A DNA stretch of 64,000 nt from an uncultured Clostridia bacterium. GTDB lineage: Bacteria > Bacillota_A > Clostridia > TANB77 > CAG-508. Where the stretch lies: positions 31,899 through 95,898 of the forward strand of contig CANQLO010000002.1 of NCBI GenBank assembly GCA_947624715.1, given 5' to 3'. Under the pieces are notes generated by a model. That model had not been told where the DNA came from, made no database searches, and was given only the letters and a program-made list of their open reading frames with translations. Position numbers and translations under genes: made by a program. Of this stretch, positions 34,520 to 44,864 are shown piece after piece (position 1 is the first letter of the stretch; every line of letters begins with the position of its first letter).

Positions 34520-35836
34520 TTATTTATTATTTTTCTTTACTATTGCAATATAGGTAGCTCCTATTGCTGATATAATCATCATACTTGCAAACATTCCTAT
34601 TTGAATGTCTCCTGTTTCTGGTACGTCTGATGCTGTTACTGTTACTTCTACTTCACTTGTGAATTGGTCATTTATTACAGCTGTTATCTTTACTTTACCT
34701 GGTGTTATTGCTTTAATTATTCCTTTTTCACTTATAGTTGCTATCGCAGGATCACTTGTTGAATATTGTATTGTATCTATTTGATTTGCAGCTTCTTCTG
34801 GTTCTACTACTACTTGTACCTGTTCTTTATCACCAACAAGTAGTTCATTTCTATCTATTCTTATATATGCTTTTTCTATTGTTGGAATCGTGACATGTTG
34901 AATTACATCTATATTTACTATTGTGTCATCTGCTATTAATTCTTTTCTATCTTTACTAATAATGTGATTCCAATAAATTGCAAATTCTGCCTTTTCTGGT
35001 GTATCATCTTCATATGTTTTTATTGTTATTCTTGCAAGTTCATAATTTGGATCTATTTGAATCGTATTGTCACTTTGAATACTAAATCCAACTATTGACA
35101 CATTATTTGTATTATAAATAACATTTATTTCAATACCTTCTGGTAAATCTGCTCCATTTTCTATATCTAATATTTCTATACCTTCATCATGTAAAAAGAA
35201 AGCTTCGATATATGTAATTTCCATTTTGTCTTCACTTCGAACAGAAATGGTTTGTTCTTCTCCTGGATACATTGTATGGTTGCACTTCATAGCAAATTCA
35301 GCTTTTTCAATATCTGTTTCTTCTTCTTTTATTATTAGACTTCCTGGTATTGATATAATATCAACATTTTTATTATCATCGCTTAATAGTTCGGTGTAAT
35401 CCCAAGCAATTTCATATTTTCCCAACTCAGCATCATCTTTAGTTTTTGCATTAATTCTGAAAGGGCGTGCAAAATTAATTTCAATTGGTTCATTATTACT
35501 ACTTTTAATGACAAGTCCTGTTATTTTGTTATTTGTATCCTTAGTTGTTTCTAATACAGCATTATCAGGCCACATTTCTCCTCTTGAAATTTCTGTAATT
35601 TCAATGGCATTTTCATCATAGCCCAGTTGTGCTCTAAAATAGTTAAATTTTAACTTTTGGCTGACAGTTACATTTAATGTAGATTCTTCTCCTCTGTTCA
35701 TAATAACATTATGATCAATTTCAAATCTTGGTGGTTTGTCATTTGATTCTGCAAATACATTAGTTATTGGTATCATTGTTAATACCATTATTGCTAAAAT
35801 AATTATTGCTAAAATTTTTCTTGTTTTTGTTTTCAT
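34520..35836 (-). CDS. Wall-anchored surface protein: two cohesin-like domains, Big_2, VPETG
   Basis: The 438-residue protein has a signal peptide (cleavage near VFAES) and two similar beta-sandwich modules (about 36-175 and 182-320), each with the cohesin-like pattern of strands and the phrase KAEFA or similar between them. A Big_2 Ig-like domain (about 325-402, with YSTSDPAIATISEKGIIKAI) follows, and the sorting signal is VPETG (405-409), a hydrophobic helix and KKNNK. It is probably attached to the wall by a sortase. It could display dockerin proteins or act as an adhesin. Its promoter TTGCAT-17-TATAAT lies at 35921-35949. Confidence 0.82.
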   Translation of the reverse strand: MKTKTRKILAIIILAIMVLTMIPITNVFAESNDKPPRFEIDHNVIMNRGEESTLNVTVSQKLKFNYFRAQLGYDENAIEITEISRGEMWPDNAVLETTKDTNNKITGLVIKSSNNEPIEINFARPFRINAKTKDDAELGKYEIAWDYTELLSDDNKNVDIISIPGSLIIKEEETDIEKAEFAMKCNHTMYPGEEQTISVRSEDKMEITYIEAFFLHDEGIEILDIENGADLPEGIEINVIYNTNNVSIVGFSIQSDNTIQIDPNYELARITIKTYEDDTPEKAEFAIYWNHIISKDRKELIADDTIVNIDVIQHVTIPTIEKAYIRIDRNELLVGDKEQVQVVVEPEEAANQIDTIQYSTSDPAIATISEKGIIKAITPGKVKITAVINDQFTSEVEVTVTASDVPETGDIQIGMFASMMIISAIGATYIAIVKKNNK

Positions 35837-35920
35837 TTTTTCCTTCTTTCTTCTTACATATTTGATTTACATAAGATATTTTACTTTAGTAATTAATTGT
35901 TTTGTATTTCATTTGGTAAA

Positions 35921-35949
35921 ATTATACCATTACATTTTTTGGTATGCAA
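35921..35949 (-). promoter_or_regulatory. Promoter of the VPETG surface-protein gene
   Basis: On the minus strand TTGCAT (35944-35949) and TATAAT (35921-35926) are 17 bases apart. The region upstream of the -35 is the part preserved in the truncated copy. Confidence 0.65.
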
Positions 35950-36009
35950 CATTTTTTTACAAATTTTGCATATAATTTTTTACCTTAATTTTTTATAAAC
36001 ATTAACCAT

Positions 36010-36046
36010 AAAAAGACATAAGAAATTAATTTTTATTTCTTATGCC
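36010..36046 (-). terminator. Terminator of the Rpn-family gene
   Basis: CATAAGAAAT and ATTTCTTATG form a 10-bp stem with T-rich tail TCTTTTT on the minus strand. It belongs to the same group of similar terminators as 33345 and 34467. Confidence 0.8.
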
Positions 36047-36075
36047 TGTTATTTAATATTTAAAATTTTTAAATG

Positions 36076-36957
36076 CTATAATAATTTTTTTATTTGTTCT
36101 TTACTTAATTTTGTAACCTGAGAAATAAGTTCTATATCCATATTTTTATTCAGCATTTCTTTTGCTATTTTAATTTTTTCTTCTTCTTTACCTGCTTCTC
36201 TTGCTCCATGCATTGAACTTTTGTATAAATATTCTGATATAAGTCTATTTTCAAATCTCTCCTGCTCTTTTGGATCACTACTTACTTGGTCTAATAATGT
36301 TAATGCTCTTTTTACTTTTGGATTTTTCTCTGCTATCATCTTTATTTTGTCCTCCTTTCCACTTATTACCCATAGCCATTGTTCTAGCTTTCTATCTACT
36401 CCTGGATTTTTCTTTATAAACTTTGGCAATTCTATAAAATGCATTTCTAAATCTTCTGTTGCTATTTCATCTTCCTTCTTGTATCCCATTTCTACATATT
36501 CTTTTTCTTTAGTTTTCTCAAATCTCATTTTTGCTATACTATGATAACTATTCCTTTTATAATAATTAAAATTTAATATCCATATTGCTATTGATGGCTT
36601 GATTTTTGCATAATCTTCTCCTGTCTTCATTTGTGTACTTATGTTTTTACACATATAAAGTGGACCTCTATCTGCTAGATTATATTCATTTGCTACTTGC
36701 ATCTCTATGTCTACTATTTTATTTTCATCTATTTCAGCTCTTATATCTAATATGCTTGCTTTTTCATCTAACGTATCTTTTGGTATTTCACTATTTAATA
36801 ATTCTATTTTTGTTATTTTTTCTTCTAATATTCCTTCTAGTAAATCCTTTAGTATTCCACTTTCTATATCTTTAGTAAATATTCTTTTAAATACATAATC
36901 ATTTAATAAAGTCCATTTTTTAGAATCTATATTTCTATTAGTATTTATACTATTCAT
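36076..36957 (-). CDS. Rpn-family PD-(D/E)XK nuclease
   Basis: The 293-residue protein matches the Rpn / PDDEXK_2 family: KWTLLNDYVFKRIFTKD, DIRAEIDENKIVDIEMQVAN (the acidic catalytic motif D...E.Q), RGPLYMCKNISTQMK, and a C-terminal helical tail rich in Lys and Glu. Family members promote RecA-independent recombination and have been linked to phage defence and to transposase-like annotations. No inverted repeats flank it here. The ATG chosen follows AAAGGAGAATA; a start 14 codons upstream lacks a box. It lies in a region of duplications, which fits a recombination role but does not prove it. Confidence 0.85.
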   Translation of the reverse strand: MNSINTNRNIDSKKWTLLNDYVFKRIFTKDIESGILKDLLEGILEEKITKIELLNSEIPKDTLDEKASILDIRAEIDENKIVDIEMQVANEYNLADRGPLYMCKNISTQMKTGEDYAKIKPSIAIWILNFNYYKRNSYHSIAKMRFEKTKEKEYVEMGYKKEDEIATEDLEMHFIELPKFIKKNPGVDRKLEQWLWVISGKEDKIKMIAEKNPKVKRALTLLDQVSSDPKEQERFENRLISEYLYKSSMHGAREAGKEEEKIKIAKEMLNKNMDIELISQVTKLSKEQIKKLL

Positions 36958-37365
36958 TATTCTCCTTTCTAGTATATCAAAAAGCCTTTTTATTTTCAAT
37001 AACTTTAATGTAATTTAAAACGATTTTTCGTAAACAAATTTGTTCAATAAATAAAGTTAATTAAATATAATTAACCTAATCATAATAATTTGTTTTTTTA
37101 TCTTTTTTAAAATTGGATTTTTTTAGAAATAATATTTACCAGTAAATAAATTTTGATTAAAAAAATCAAGATTAAATATATCCATATATTACCATATAAA
37201 TTAAATAATATCAATACTATTTATGTATATTTTATAACTTTTCATCGCAATTTTAGACTTTTTTCGACAATTAAAAAGATGTAAACTACTTTTAGTTAAT
37301 CTACACCTTCTTAATAATAACTTATATAATTTTCTATAAAATCTATCGTTTCTACTAATTTTTAT
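36958..37365. other. 408-base intergenic region
   Basis: Very AT-rich. It holds the Rpn ribosome-binding site at one end and the dnaJ terminator (37273-37310) at the other. I see no further gene, RNA or repeat in it. Confidence 0.6.
37273..37310 (-). terminator. Terminator of the heat-shock operon
   Basis: On the minus strand a long imperfect stem (AAGGTGTAGATTAACT with AGTAGTTTACATCTT) is followed by TTTTTAATT, 56 bases after the dnaJ stop. Confidence 0.75.
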
Positions 37366-38544
37366 TTATCCAAATATTCCTCTCTTTTTTACCGGTGGTT
37401 GTTCATTCATTGTTTGTGCTAATTTCATAAATAATTCTCTCTGTTCTTTTGATAGTCTTTTTGGTGTTTGTACTTGAACAGTAAATATTAAATCTCCTGA
37501 ATTACTTGTGCCTTGCTTTTTAAATCCTTTTCCTTTTATTGTGAATTTCGTTCCAGATTGTGTTCCTTCTTCTATAGTATAGTCTACATCTTCTCCTCCT
37601 ACTGTTGGGACTTTTAGTTTTGCACCTAGTGTTGCTTGTGTAATTGTAATTGGTACAGTTAGTTCTATATTATCTCCTACACGTGTGAATATACTGCTTT
37701 TCCTTACTCTTACATCAACATATATGTTTCCATTTTCTCCACCGTTTTTTCCTGGTTCTCCTTTTCCTCTTAATATTAATGTTTGACCGTCTTCTATACC
37801 TGCTGGAATGTCAAATTTTACTTTTACAGTTTTTCTTACTGTTCCTTTTCCTTTACAGGTTTCGCAAGGTTCTTTTATTACTTTTCCTGTTGCTCTACAA
37901 TTCTCACATGGTCCTACAGTTTGAAATGTTGCAAATCCTCCTATAGTTTGATTTTTCTTTACTTGACCTGTTCCATGACATACTGGACATGTTTCTACAC
38001 TTGTTCCTGGTTTTGCTCCTGTTCCATTACAGTCATCGCATTTAACACTTTTGTTTATTGTAAATTCTTTTTGGGTACCTTTAAAAGCTTCTTCAAAACT
38101 TATGTCTATATCATATCTTAAATCTTGACCTTTTTGTGCTGAGTTTGCACTTCTTGTTCTTCTTCTTCCTCCTCCGAAGATTGATGATACAAAGTCATCT
38201 ACTACATCATCAAATCCAAAGCCACTTGTTGTATATGTATATGAACCATTTCCAAATCCGCCAAAACCATTTCCAAAGCCACCGAATCCGCTTCCACCTC
38301 CAAATCCAGAACCGAATGGAGAACCCTCTGCTGAGCCAAATTGGTCATAATTCTTTCTTTTTTGAGCATCTGATAAAACAGAATAAGCTTCTCCTACTTC
38401 TTTGAATTTTTCTTCTGCTTCTTTTCTGTTATCTGGATTTGCGTCTGGGTGCCATTTTTTTGCTAATTTTCTATAAGCTTTTTTTATTTCATCATCAGAT
38501 GCATTTTTATCTACACCTAAGATTTCATAATAATCTTTTGCCAT
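37366..38544 (-). CDS. dnaJ: Chaperone protein DnaJ
   Basis: The 392-residue Hsp40 co-chaperone stimulates DnaK ATPase and delivers substrates. The N-terminal J domain has the HPD motif in [11 protein letters not shown] Gly/Phe-rich stretch (about 75-125) follows, then a zinc-binding domain with four repeats ([32 protein letters not shown]) and the C-terminal substrate-binding domains. The third zinc repeat has Ala where Gly is usual. It is the last gene of hrcA-grpE-dnaK-dnaJ. Confidence 0.98.
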   Translation of the reverse strand: MAKDYYEILGVDKNASDDEIKKAYRKLAKKWHPDANPDNRKEAEEKFKEVGEAYSVLSDAQKRKNYDQFGSAEGSPFGSGFGGGSGFGGFGNGFGGFGNGSYTYTTSGFGFDDVVDDFVSSIFGGGRRRTRSANSAQKGQDLRYDIDISFEEAFKGTQKEFTINKSVKCDDCNGTGAKPGTSVETCPVCHGTGQVKKNQTIGGFATFQTVGPCENCRATGKVIKEPCETCKGKGTVRKTVKVKFDIPAGIEDGQTLILRGKGEPGKNGGENGNIYVDVRVRKSSIFTRVGDNIELTVPITITQATLGAKLKVPTVGGEDVDYTIEEGTQSGTKFTIKGKGFKKQGTSNSGDLIFTVQVQTPKRLSKEQRELFMKLAQTMNEQPPVKKRGIFG

Positions 38545-38596
38545 CTTGTAGTTTATGCTAGTATAAAATCTAACATATCCTCCCTTCTATTTACCA

Positions 38597-38637
38597 CAGA
38601 TTGAGGTTGGATTCTAAGTTTTCCAACCTCTAATCTG
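38597..38637 (-). promoter_or_regulatory. Strong intergenic hairpin between dnaK and dnaJ
   Basis: CAGATTAGAGGTTGGA pairs with TCCAACCTCAATCTG with one bulge around a short loop, 31 bases after the dnaK stop. There is no T-run, so it is more likely an mRNA-stabilising or processing element than a full terminator. Confidence 0.6.
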
Positions 38638-38667
38638 TATTTATACAAATTTATATAGCTATAAATA

Positions 38668-40539
<1,872 letters not shown>

Positions 40540-40678
40540 TTAAAATTCATAATGGTTTAATTTATATTATTTTTATTTATGATAATTTTTATTATCATTT
40601 AAAAATTAATAACTTTGTTAATTTTTGGTGTATTTTATAATTTTGTTGTTTCTGAAAATTTATTTTTAATTATATTGG

Positions 40679-41326
40679 TTAGTTTGCAACTACTACTAAG
40701 GAATGTCTTAACACTCTATCCCCAATTATGTAGCCTTTTCTATATTCTTCTTTTACAATTTTTACTCCTAATGAACTGTCTTCTACTAAGCTTACTGCTT
40801 CATGCAATGATGGATCAAATGGTTGTCCTACTGCTTCTATTTCTTTTACTCCATTTGATGAAAGAACTTCCTTAAATTGCTTCATTACAAGTTCAATTCC
40901 GCTTTTATATTGTTCATCTTGAGTTGTACTTTCTACTGCTTTTTCTAAATTATCAAGCACTGGTAAAAGTTTTAATACTACATCCCCCATCACTGAGTTG
41001 TACATTCCTGTTCTTTCTTTATCACTTCTTTTTTTGAAATTTTCGAATTCTGCCATTAGTCTTTTTATTCTGTCTTCTCTGTCATCTAGTTCTTGTTTTT
41101 GTTCTTCAATTTTTGCATTTAAAATATCTACTTCTGTCTTTGGTTCATTTTCATATTTCATATTTTCATTTGTTCCTTCTTCATATTTAATGTTTTCATT
41201 TGTACCTTCTTTTATTTGTGTTTCATTCTGTGCTACTGTATTTTCATTATTTTTAGATTCTTCAAATTTATTTTGCTCATTTATATTTTCTTCATTATTC
41301 TTTTGTTCAAAATTTTCATTCTCCAC
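40679..41326 (-). CDS. grpE: Nucleotide exchange factor GrpE
   Basis: The 215-residue protein releases ADP from DnaK. A long acidic N-terminal region contains a short repeat (EGTNENIKYE / EGTNENMKYE). The coiled-coil with RIKRLMAEFENFKKRSDKER follows, then the C-terminal beta domain with GQPFDPSLHEAVSLVED and YRKGYIIGDRVLRHSLVVVAN. It overlaps hrcA by 11 bases, indicating coupled translation. A 154-base gap separates it from dnaK. Confidence 0.97.
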   Translation of the reverse strand: MENENFEQKNNEENINEQNKFEESKNNENTVAQNETQIKEGTNENIKYEEGTNENMKYENEPKTEVDILNAKIEEQKQELDDREDRIKRLMAEFENFKKRSDKERTGMYNSVMGDVVLKLLPVLDNLEKAVESTTQDEQYKSGIELVMKQFKEVLSSNGVKEIEAVGQPFDPSLHEAVSLVEDSSLGVKIVKEEYRKGYIIGDRVLRHSLVVVAN

Positions 41327-42356
41327 TATTATTTCCCTCTTTTCCGTCTCCTAGACCTTTGTTTAATTCTTTATTTATATATTTCAGAACTGATATTACT
41401 TTTGAATAGTCCATTCTTGTCGGTCCAATAATTCCTATAGTTCCTAAATCTTTTCCAGCGACAATATTTTTAAATGTTACTATACTTAAATCTTTTAAGC
41501 CATTTTCTTCATTTCCAATATATACATTAAAATCCTCATCATTGTCAAGTAAATCTTCTATAAAATCTCTTCTATCTAGAAGTCCTAAAAATCTTTTTGC
41601 TAAATCTCCTGTCTTAAATTCTGGATTATCTAATGCTCTGTTTGCACCCTTTAAATATAGATTTGATTCATCATTTATGAGCTTTGTTATTTGATTTATT
41701 ATTGGTTTTATTACATCAACTCGATAAGTCATTTCATTCATTATGTATTGTTCTATTGGTTCATTTATTAAAGATAAATATTTTCCTTTTAATTTATTAT
41801 TAAATATAATATTTAAAGTTTCTACTTGTTCTGAATTTATATCTCTGTCAAATTTTATAATTGTTTCTTTGATTGTTCCTGTTTCTGTAAGTATTATTGC
41901 CATAAGCATTCTTGAGCCAAGTAGTACAAATTTTATTTCTTGTATACGTTGTTTTCCCGCATTTGGTTCTATTGAGACTGTTGTGTAATGTGTTACTTCT
42001 GAAATAGTATTTGTTGCTATCTTTGTAAGTTCTTCCATTTCATCTACTCTGTTTTTTAGTTTTGAATTTATATATTGTATTTCATTTAATGTTAGATTTT
42101 TTTCGTTTAATAACTTATCTACATAAAATCTATACCCTTTTGATGATGGAATTCTTCCACTTGATGTGTGAGTTTTTTCTAGAAATCCCTCTTTTTCAAG
42201 TTCTGCCATATCATTTCTTACTGTTGCACTGCTACAATCAAGTCCATATTTTTTTGTAAGGCTTCCTGAACTTACTGGTTCAATTGTGTCAATATATTCA
42301 TTTACTATTGCTTGAAGTATTCGTTTTTTTCTACTATCTAACTCCAACTTTATCAC
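41316..42356 (-). CDS. hrcA: Heat-inducible transcription repressor HrcA
   Basis: The 346-residue repressor binds CIRCE operators and shuts off the chaperone genes when GroE is available. The N-terminal winged helix contains RKKRILQAIVNEYIDT and CSSATVRNDMAELEKEGFLEKTHTSSGR (two blocks), followed by the GAF-like dimerisation region. The longest frame starts at a GTG, but the TTG at 42347 follows GAGGTG with six bases and gives the family-like start MELDSRKKRIL; it is probably the true start. A CIRCE element lies just upstream, so the gene is autoregulated. Confidence 0.97.
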   Translation of the reverse strand: MIKLELDSRKKRILQAIVNEYIDTIEPVSSGSLTKKYGLDCSSATVRNDMAELEKEGFLEKTHTSSGRIPSSKGYRFYVDKLLNEKNLTLNEIQYINSKLKNRVDEMEELTKIATNTISEVTHYTTVSIEPNAGKQRIQEIKFVLLGSRMLMAIILTETGTIKETIIKFDRDINSEQVETLNIIFNNKLKGKYLSLINEPIEQYIMNEMTYRVDVIKPIINQITKLINDESNLYLKGANRALDNPEFKTGDLAKRFLGLLDRRDFIEDLLDNDEDFNVYIGNEENGLKDLSIVTFKNIVAGKDLGTIGIIGPTRMDYSKVISVLKYINKELNKGLGDGKEGNNSGE

Positions 42357-42365
42357 CTCATTAAA

Positions 42366-42392
42366 TTAGCACTCTTGTTATAAGTCTGCTAA
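42366..42392 (-). promoter_or_regulatory. CIRCE operator
   Basis: TTAGCACTC, nine bases, GTCTGCTAA (plus strand). The first half is the perfect consensus; the second differs from GAGTGCTAA at two positions. It lies directly upstream of hrcA. Confidence 0.92.
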
Positions 42393-42499
42393 CTTTCTAT
42401 ATATTATATCCATTTTTAGCAATTGTCAATAGAGATTGCTAATTTTATTGTGAATTTTATGTGAAAGTAATTTATTTTAGATATAAAAACGGCATAAAA

Positions 42500-42526
42500 A
42501 AAAGAAAGCCCCCAAATACTTTCTTG
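42500..42526 (-). terminator. Terminator of TA pair 2
   Basis: AGAAAG and CTTTCT pair around a G-rich loop, then eight T on the minus strand, just after the toxin stop. Confidence 0.8.
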
Positions 42527-42534
42527 AATTAAAA

Positions 42535-42804
42535 TTATAATATGTATAAATAATTTCTTCTTGAATAAAACATATGTGATATAAATACTTTTTTATTTTC
42601 TTCATCAATTGTGTATAAGATAATGTAATTTTTTATTGCCATTTTATGATATATTTTATCATTTTCATCGTATTTTTCTATTGTTGCATACATTCTTGGA
42701 AATACAGACAATTCATTTATTCTGTCTAAAATATTGTTAATTAAGTTTTTAGCTTGTTCTTTTGCTTTTAAGTAAAAAACAATATAATCATATATTTCTC
42801 GCAT
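42535..42804 (-). CDS. RelE/ParE-type toxin of TA pair 2, 5' end damaged
   Basis: The 89-residue frame shares SVFPRMYATIEKYDENDKIYHKMAIKNYIILYTIDE and the RRNYLYIL end (several blocks) with the pair 1 toxin. Its frame continues upstream without a start as VYKIIYTKRCRKE, which is the missing first strand of the fold. A strong GGAGGAGG box and ATG at 42883 begin a seven-codon frame (MAYYRKE) one base out of phase with it. The gene therefore looks frameshifted near its start, or uses the internal ATG here (weak AGGA box). The toxin is probably inactive or reduced. Confidence 0.75.
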   Translation of the reverse strand: MREIYDYIVFYLKAKEQAKNLINNILDRINELSVFPRMYATIEKYDENDKIYHKMAIKNYIILYTIDEENKKVFISHMFYSRRNYLYIL

Positions 42805-42918
42805 TTCTTTCCTACATCTTTTAGTATATATAATTTTATATACTTTAGGATAAAAGCTTTTATTCTTTTCTATAATATGCCATAACCTCCTCCTTTATAA
42901 TTTTTTTATTTTATCTAA

Positions 42919-43098
42919 CTATTTTGTTCGTTCAAATCCACATTCTCTTCTTAAATACTCTACAACTTCTTCTTCTGTATAAACTCTTCCTTCTCTTATG
43001 TCTTCTTCTGATTCTAATAGAGCTTGTATATCTTCTTCTGTTAATCTAAAATCTTCATCAACTTCATTATTCTTTTGTATTCTTTTTATTTTTTCCAT
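42919..43098 (-). CDS. Antitoxin of TA pair 2
   Basis: The 59-residue acidic protein contains FRLTEEDIQALLESEEDI then REGRVYTEEEVVEYL and is a clear paralogue of the pair 1 antitoxin, including identical length. It ends CGFERTK, 35 bases before the toxin ribosome-binding ATG. An AGGAGG-like box precedes its ATG. If the toxin is defective it may still neutralise or regulate the related toxin of pair 1. Confidence 0.8.
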   Translation of the reverse strand: MEKIKRIQKNNEVDEDFRLTEEDIQALLESEEDIREGRVYTEEEVVEYLRRECGFERTK

Positions 43099-43165
43099 CT
43101 AAAACCTCCTAAATTTAATTTATACTATTAGTATAATTAAAATTTTTAATTTTACTAATGAATTT

Positions 43166-43194
43166 ATTATATATCATTATTTTTCGTTATGCAA
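43166..43194 (-). promoter_or_regulatory. Promoter of TA pair 2
   Basis: On the minus strand TTGCAT (43189-43194) and TATAAT (43166-43171) are 17 bases apart. The upstream sequence matches that of pair 1, so the promoter was duplicated with the genes. Confidence 0.65.
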
Positions 43195-43265
43195 TACTTT
43201 TTACATATTTTGTCATTATTTATTTTGTCTATTTCATTAGTTCTTATATATATAATATAAAAAAG

Positions 43266-43362
43266 CATAAATATAGTTATTTTCGAAATAGCCGTGTAGC
43301 TGGAGCGGCAACCCTTAGGTTAACTAGCGACAACAAGGCTTGAAAAAATAACTATATTTATG
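43266..43362. repeat. GC-rich palindromic element, copy 1
   Basis: A 97-bp element is bounded by 18-bp inverted ends (CATAAATATAGTTATTTT) with an inner region richer in G and C than its surroundings. Inner hairpins include AACC/GGTT and GCCG/CGGC. Read on the minus strand its first 35 bases are identical to copy 2 at 51449. It lies between the 3' end of a membrane-protein gene and the TA pair 2 promoter. Confidence 0.8.
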
Positions 43363-43396
43363 TAATTAACATTTTTACTTTGAATACTATATTTTC

Positions 43397-44215
43397 TTAT
43401 TCATTTGACTGTATTTTTGATGATATTATGTTTACAACAAATCCTAAAATAAATAATAAAATTCCTATTACTAAAAAATATGTTACAACTGTTTCTATAA
43501 TTGCAATTATAAGATGTGAAAATGCTAGATTTAAGAATAATATATTATGTATTTGCATAGAAGTAGCTTCTATTATTTTTGGAATAATTGATAATATTCC
43601 TACTCCCATCATTGATATTGCTATATATTTTAGAGCTTTACTTCTATTTATTGCAAACAATATAATTAGCACTATTACAATTGCAGCAAATCCTGCTATC
43701 ATTGCTTTTTCTAGTAATCCCTCTATCTTTTGTATGGCATTTCTTATGCTACTAACATATTTAGTTGAATAAGTTATTCCTTCTTCATACAAGTTTGCAA
43801 TTGTGTCTAAATATAAATCAATAGAATGTTGTTCTTCAGAGGTTACCTTTTTATTATTTTCTTTTATTACTTCATCAACATTTTCTTTTAATCTATTTTT
43901 TACAACTTCTTTATCAATAGATAAATCACCTTCGTTGTACATATAAGCAACTAATGAATTTACATCATTTCTTACTTCTTCTTCTGTTATGATTTCATCT
44001 AAAACAGATTCTTCTAATCCTGATTGAACAGTGTTATTAATGAAGTTATCTTTTATAATATCATATACTTCCTTATAGTAATTATTTTTTACTAAAATTC
44101 CTATCATAAAATCTTTTTTTAGCAAAGTTTGATTTATTACAGTTAACATAATTGTTGCAATTAATAATAGAACTAAAATTAGAGTAATAACATATGAAAA
44201 TATCTTTTTTATCAT
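43397..44215 (-). CDS. Four-helix membrane protein of unknown function
   Basis: I do not recognise this 272-residue protein. It has an N-terminal hydrophobic segment (about 5-27), a charged, helical extracytoplasmic region (about 35-165, rich in Glu, Asn and Lys), and three further membrane segments (about 173-190, 195-212 and 232-262). It lies 25 bases after the sortase gene on the same strand, so it probably belongs to the surface-protein operon with the sortase and its substrate. A role in assembly or export of wall proteins is possible but not shown. Confidence 0.7.
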   Translation of the reverse strand: MIKKIFSYVITLILVLLLIATIMLTVINQTLLKKDFMIGILVKNNYYKEVYDIIKDNFINNTVQSGLEESVLDEIITEEEVRNDVNSLVAYMYNEGDLSIDKEVVKNRLKENVDEVIKENNKKVTSEEQHSIDLYLDTIANLYEEGITYSTKYVSSIRNAIQKIEGLLEKAMIAGFAAIVIVLIILFAINRSKALKYIAISMMGVGILSIIPKIIEATSMQIHNILFLNLAFSHLIIAIIETVVTYFLVIGILLFILGFVVNIISSKIQSNE

Positions 44216-44240
44216 TTTTTGTTTCCCTTCTTATTTATGT

Positions 44241-44864
44241 TTAATCTAAACTTGCATAAGCAACAAATCTATTTGTTGCGTGTCCTATACTGTTAATAGG
44301 ATGGCAGGTAAATAACATCAATACTTCTTTGTCTTTTTGTATTGGAACTGAATCAAAGTCATCCATTGGAATGATTTTTGTGTCATACACTGTATATGTG
44401 TAATTTCCATAAGAAGTGTCTATATTTATTTTAGTACCAAGTTCTATTTCATGTAATCTTCTTAAAAAGCCTGCTGTGTTGTGAGCCATACACAAAATAG
44501 ATCCTCCCTCTCCTGGGAAATATCCCATTGGAGATTGTCCTGCTCCATATCTTAACACAGAAAGAGAATCTCCATAATAAAGTGGTAAATTAACATCTAA
44601 TGCATCTATTTTAAGTGTTGCATATCTTGTTCCATATTTAGGATAATTTTCTAATTTATTATGTTCTAAATCTATTTTAACGTCACTTTGAATTTGTTTA
44701 CTTGTATCTATCGACACCATATTAATTAGCGATATTGCCCTGCTAATTGGTGCAGAAAAGAATATTGTTATAACTAATACTATTAAAAAAACATATATAA
44801 AAGCAACTACAGTGTTACTAATAGTTGCTTTCATAATAGTATTATTTTTTTCTCTCTTATGCAT
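44241..44864 (-). CDS. srtD: Sortase, class D-like
   Basis: The 207-residue transpeptidase has an N-terminal membrane anchor (about 19-40) and an extracellular sortase domain. The catalytic triad is visible: His128 in CMAHNTAGF, Cys187 in LFTCHPI and Arg199 in ATNRFVAYASL. The sequence around Cys resembles class D enzymes, which handle housekeeping anchoring in spore formers. Its start overlaps the upstream substrate gene by eight bases. Other proteins with sorting signals in this window (MPQTG, VPETG) may also be clients. Confidence 0.9.
   Translation of the reverse strand: MHKREKNNTIMKATISNTVVAFIYVFLIVLVITIFFSAPISRAISLINMVSIDTSKQIQSDVKIDLEHNKLENYPKYGTRYATLKIDALDVNLPLYYGDSLSVLRYGAGQSPMGYFPGEGGSILCMAHNTAGFLRRLHEIELGTKINIDTSYGNYTYTVYDTKIIPMDDFDSVPIQKDKEVLMLFTCHPINSIGHATNRFVAYASLD

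Noticed and set aside
36076..36957. Insertion-sequence transposase
   Set aside because: The Rpn family is often labelled a transposase, but no terminal inverted repeats or target duplication are visible around it.
43266..43362. A tRNA-like gene or fragment
   Set aside because: No acceptor/T-arm consensus (GGTTCGA) is present; the symmetric ends and the second copy fit a palindromic repeat better.
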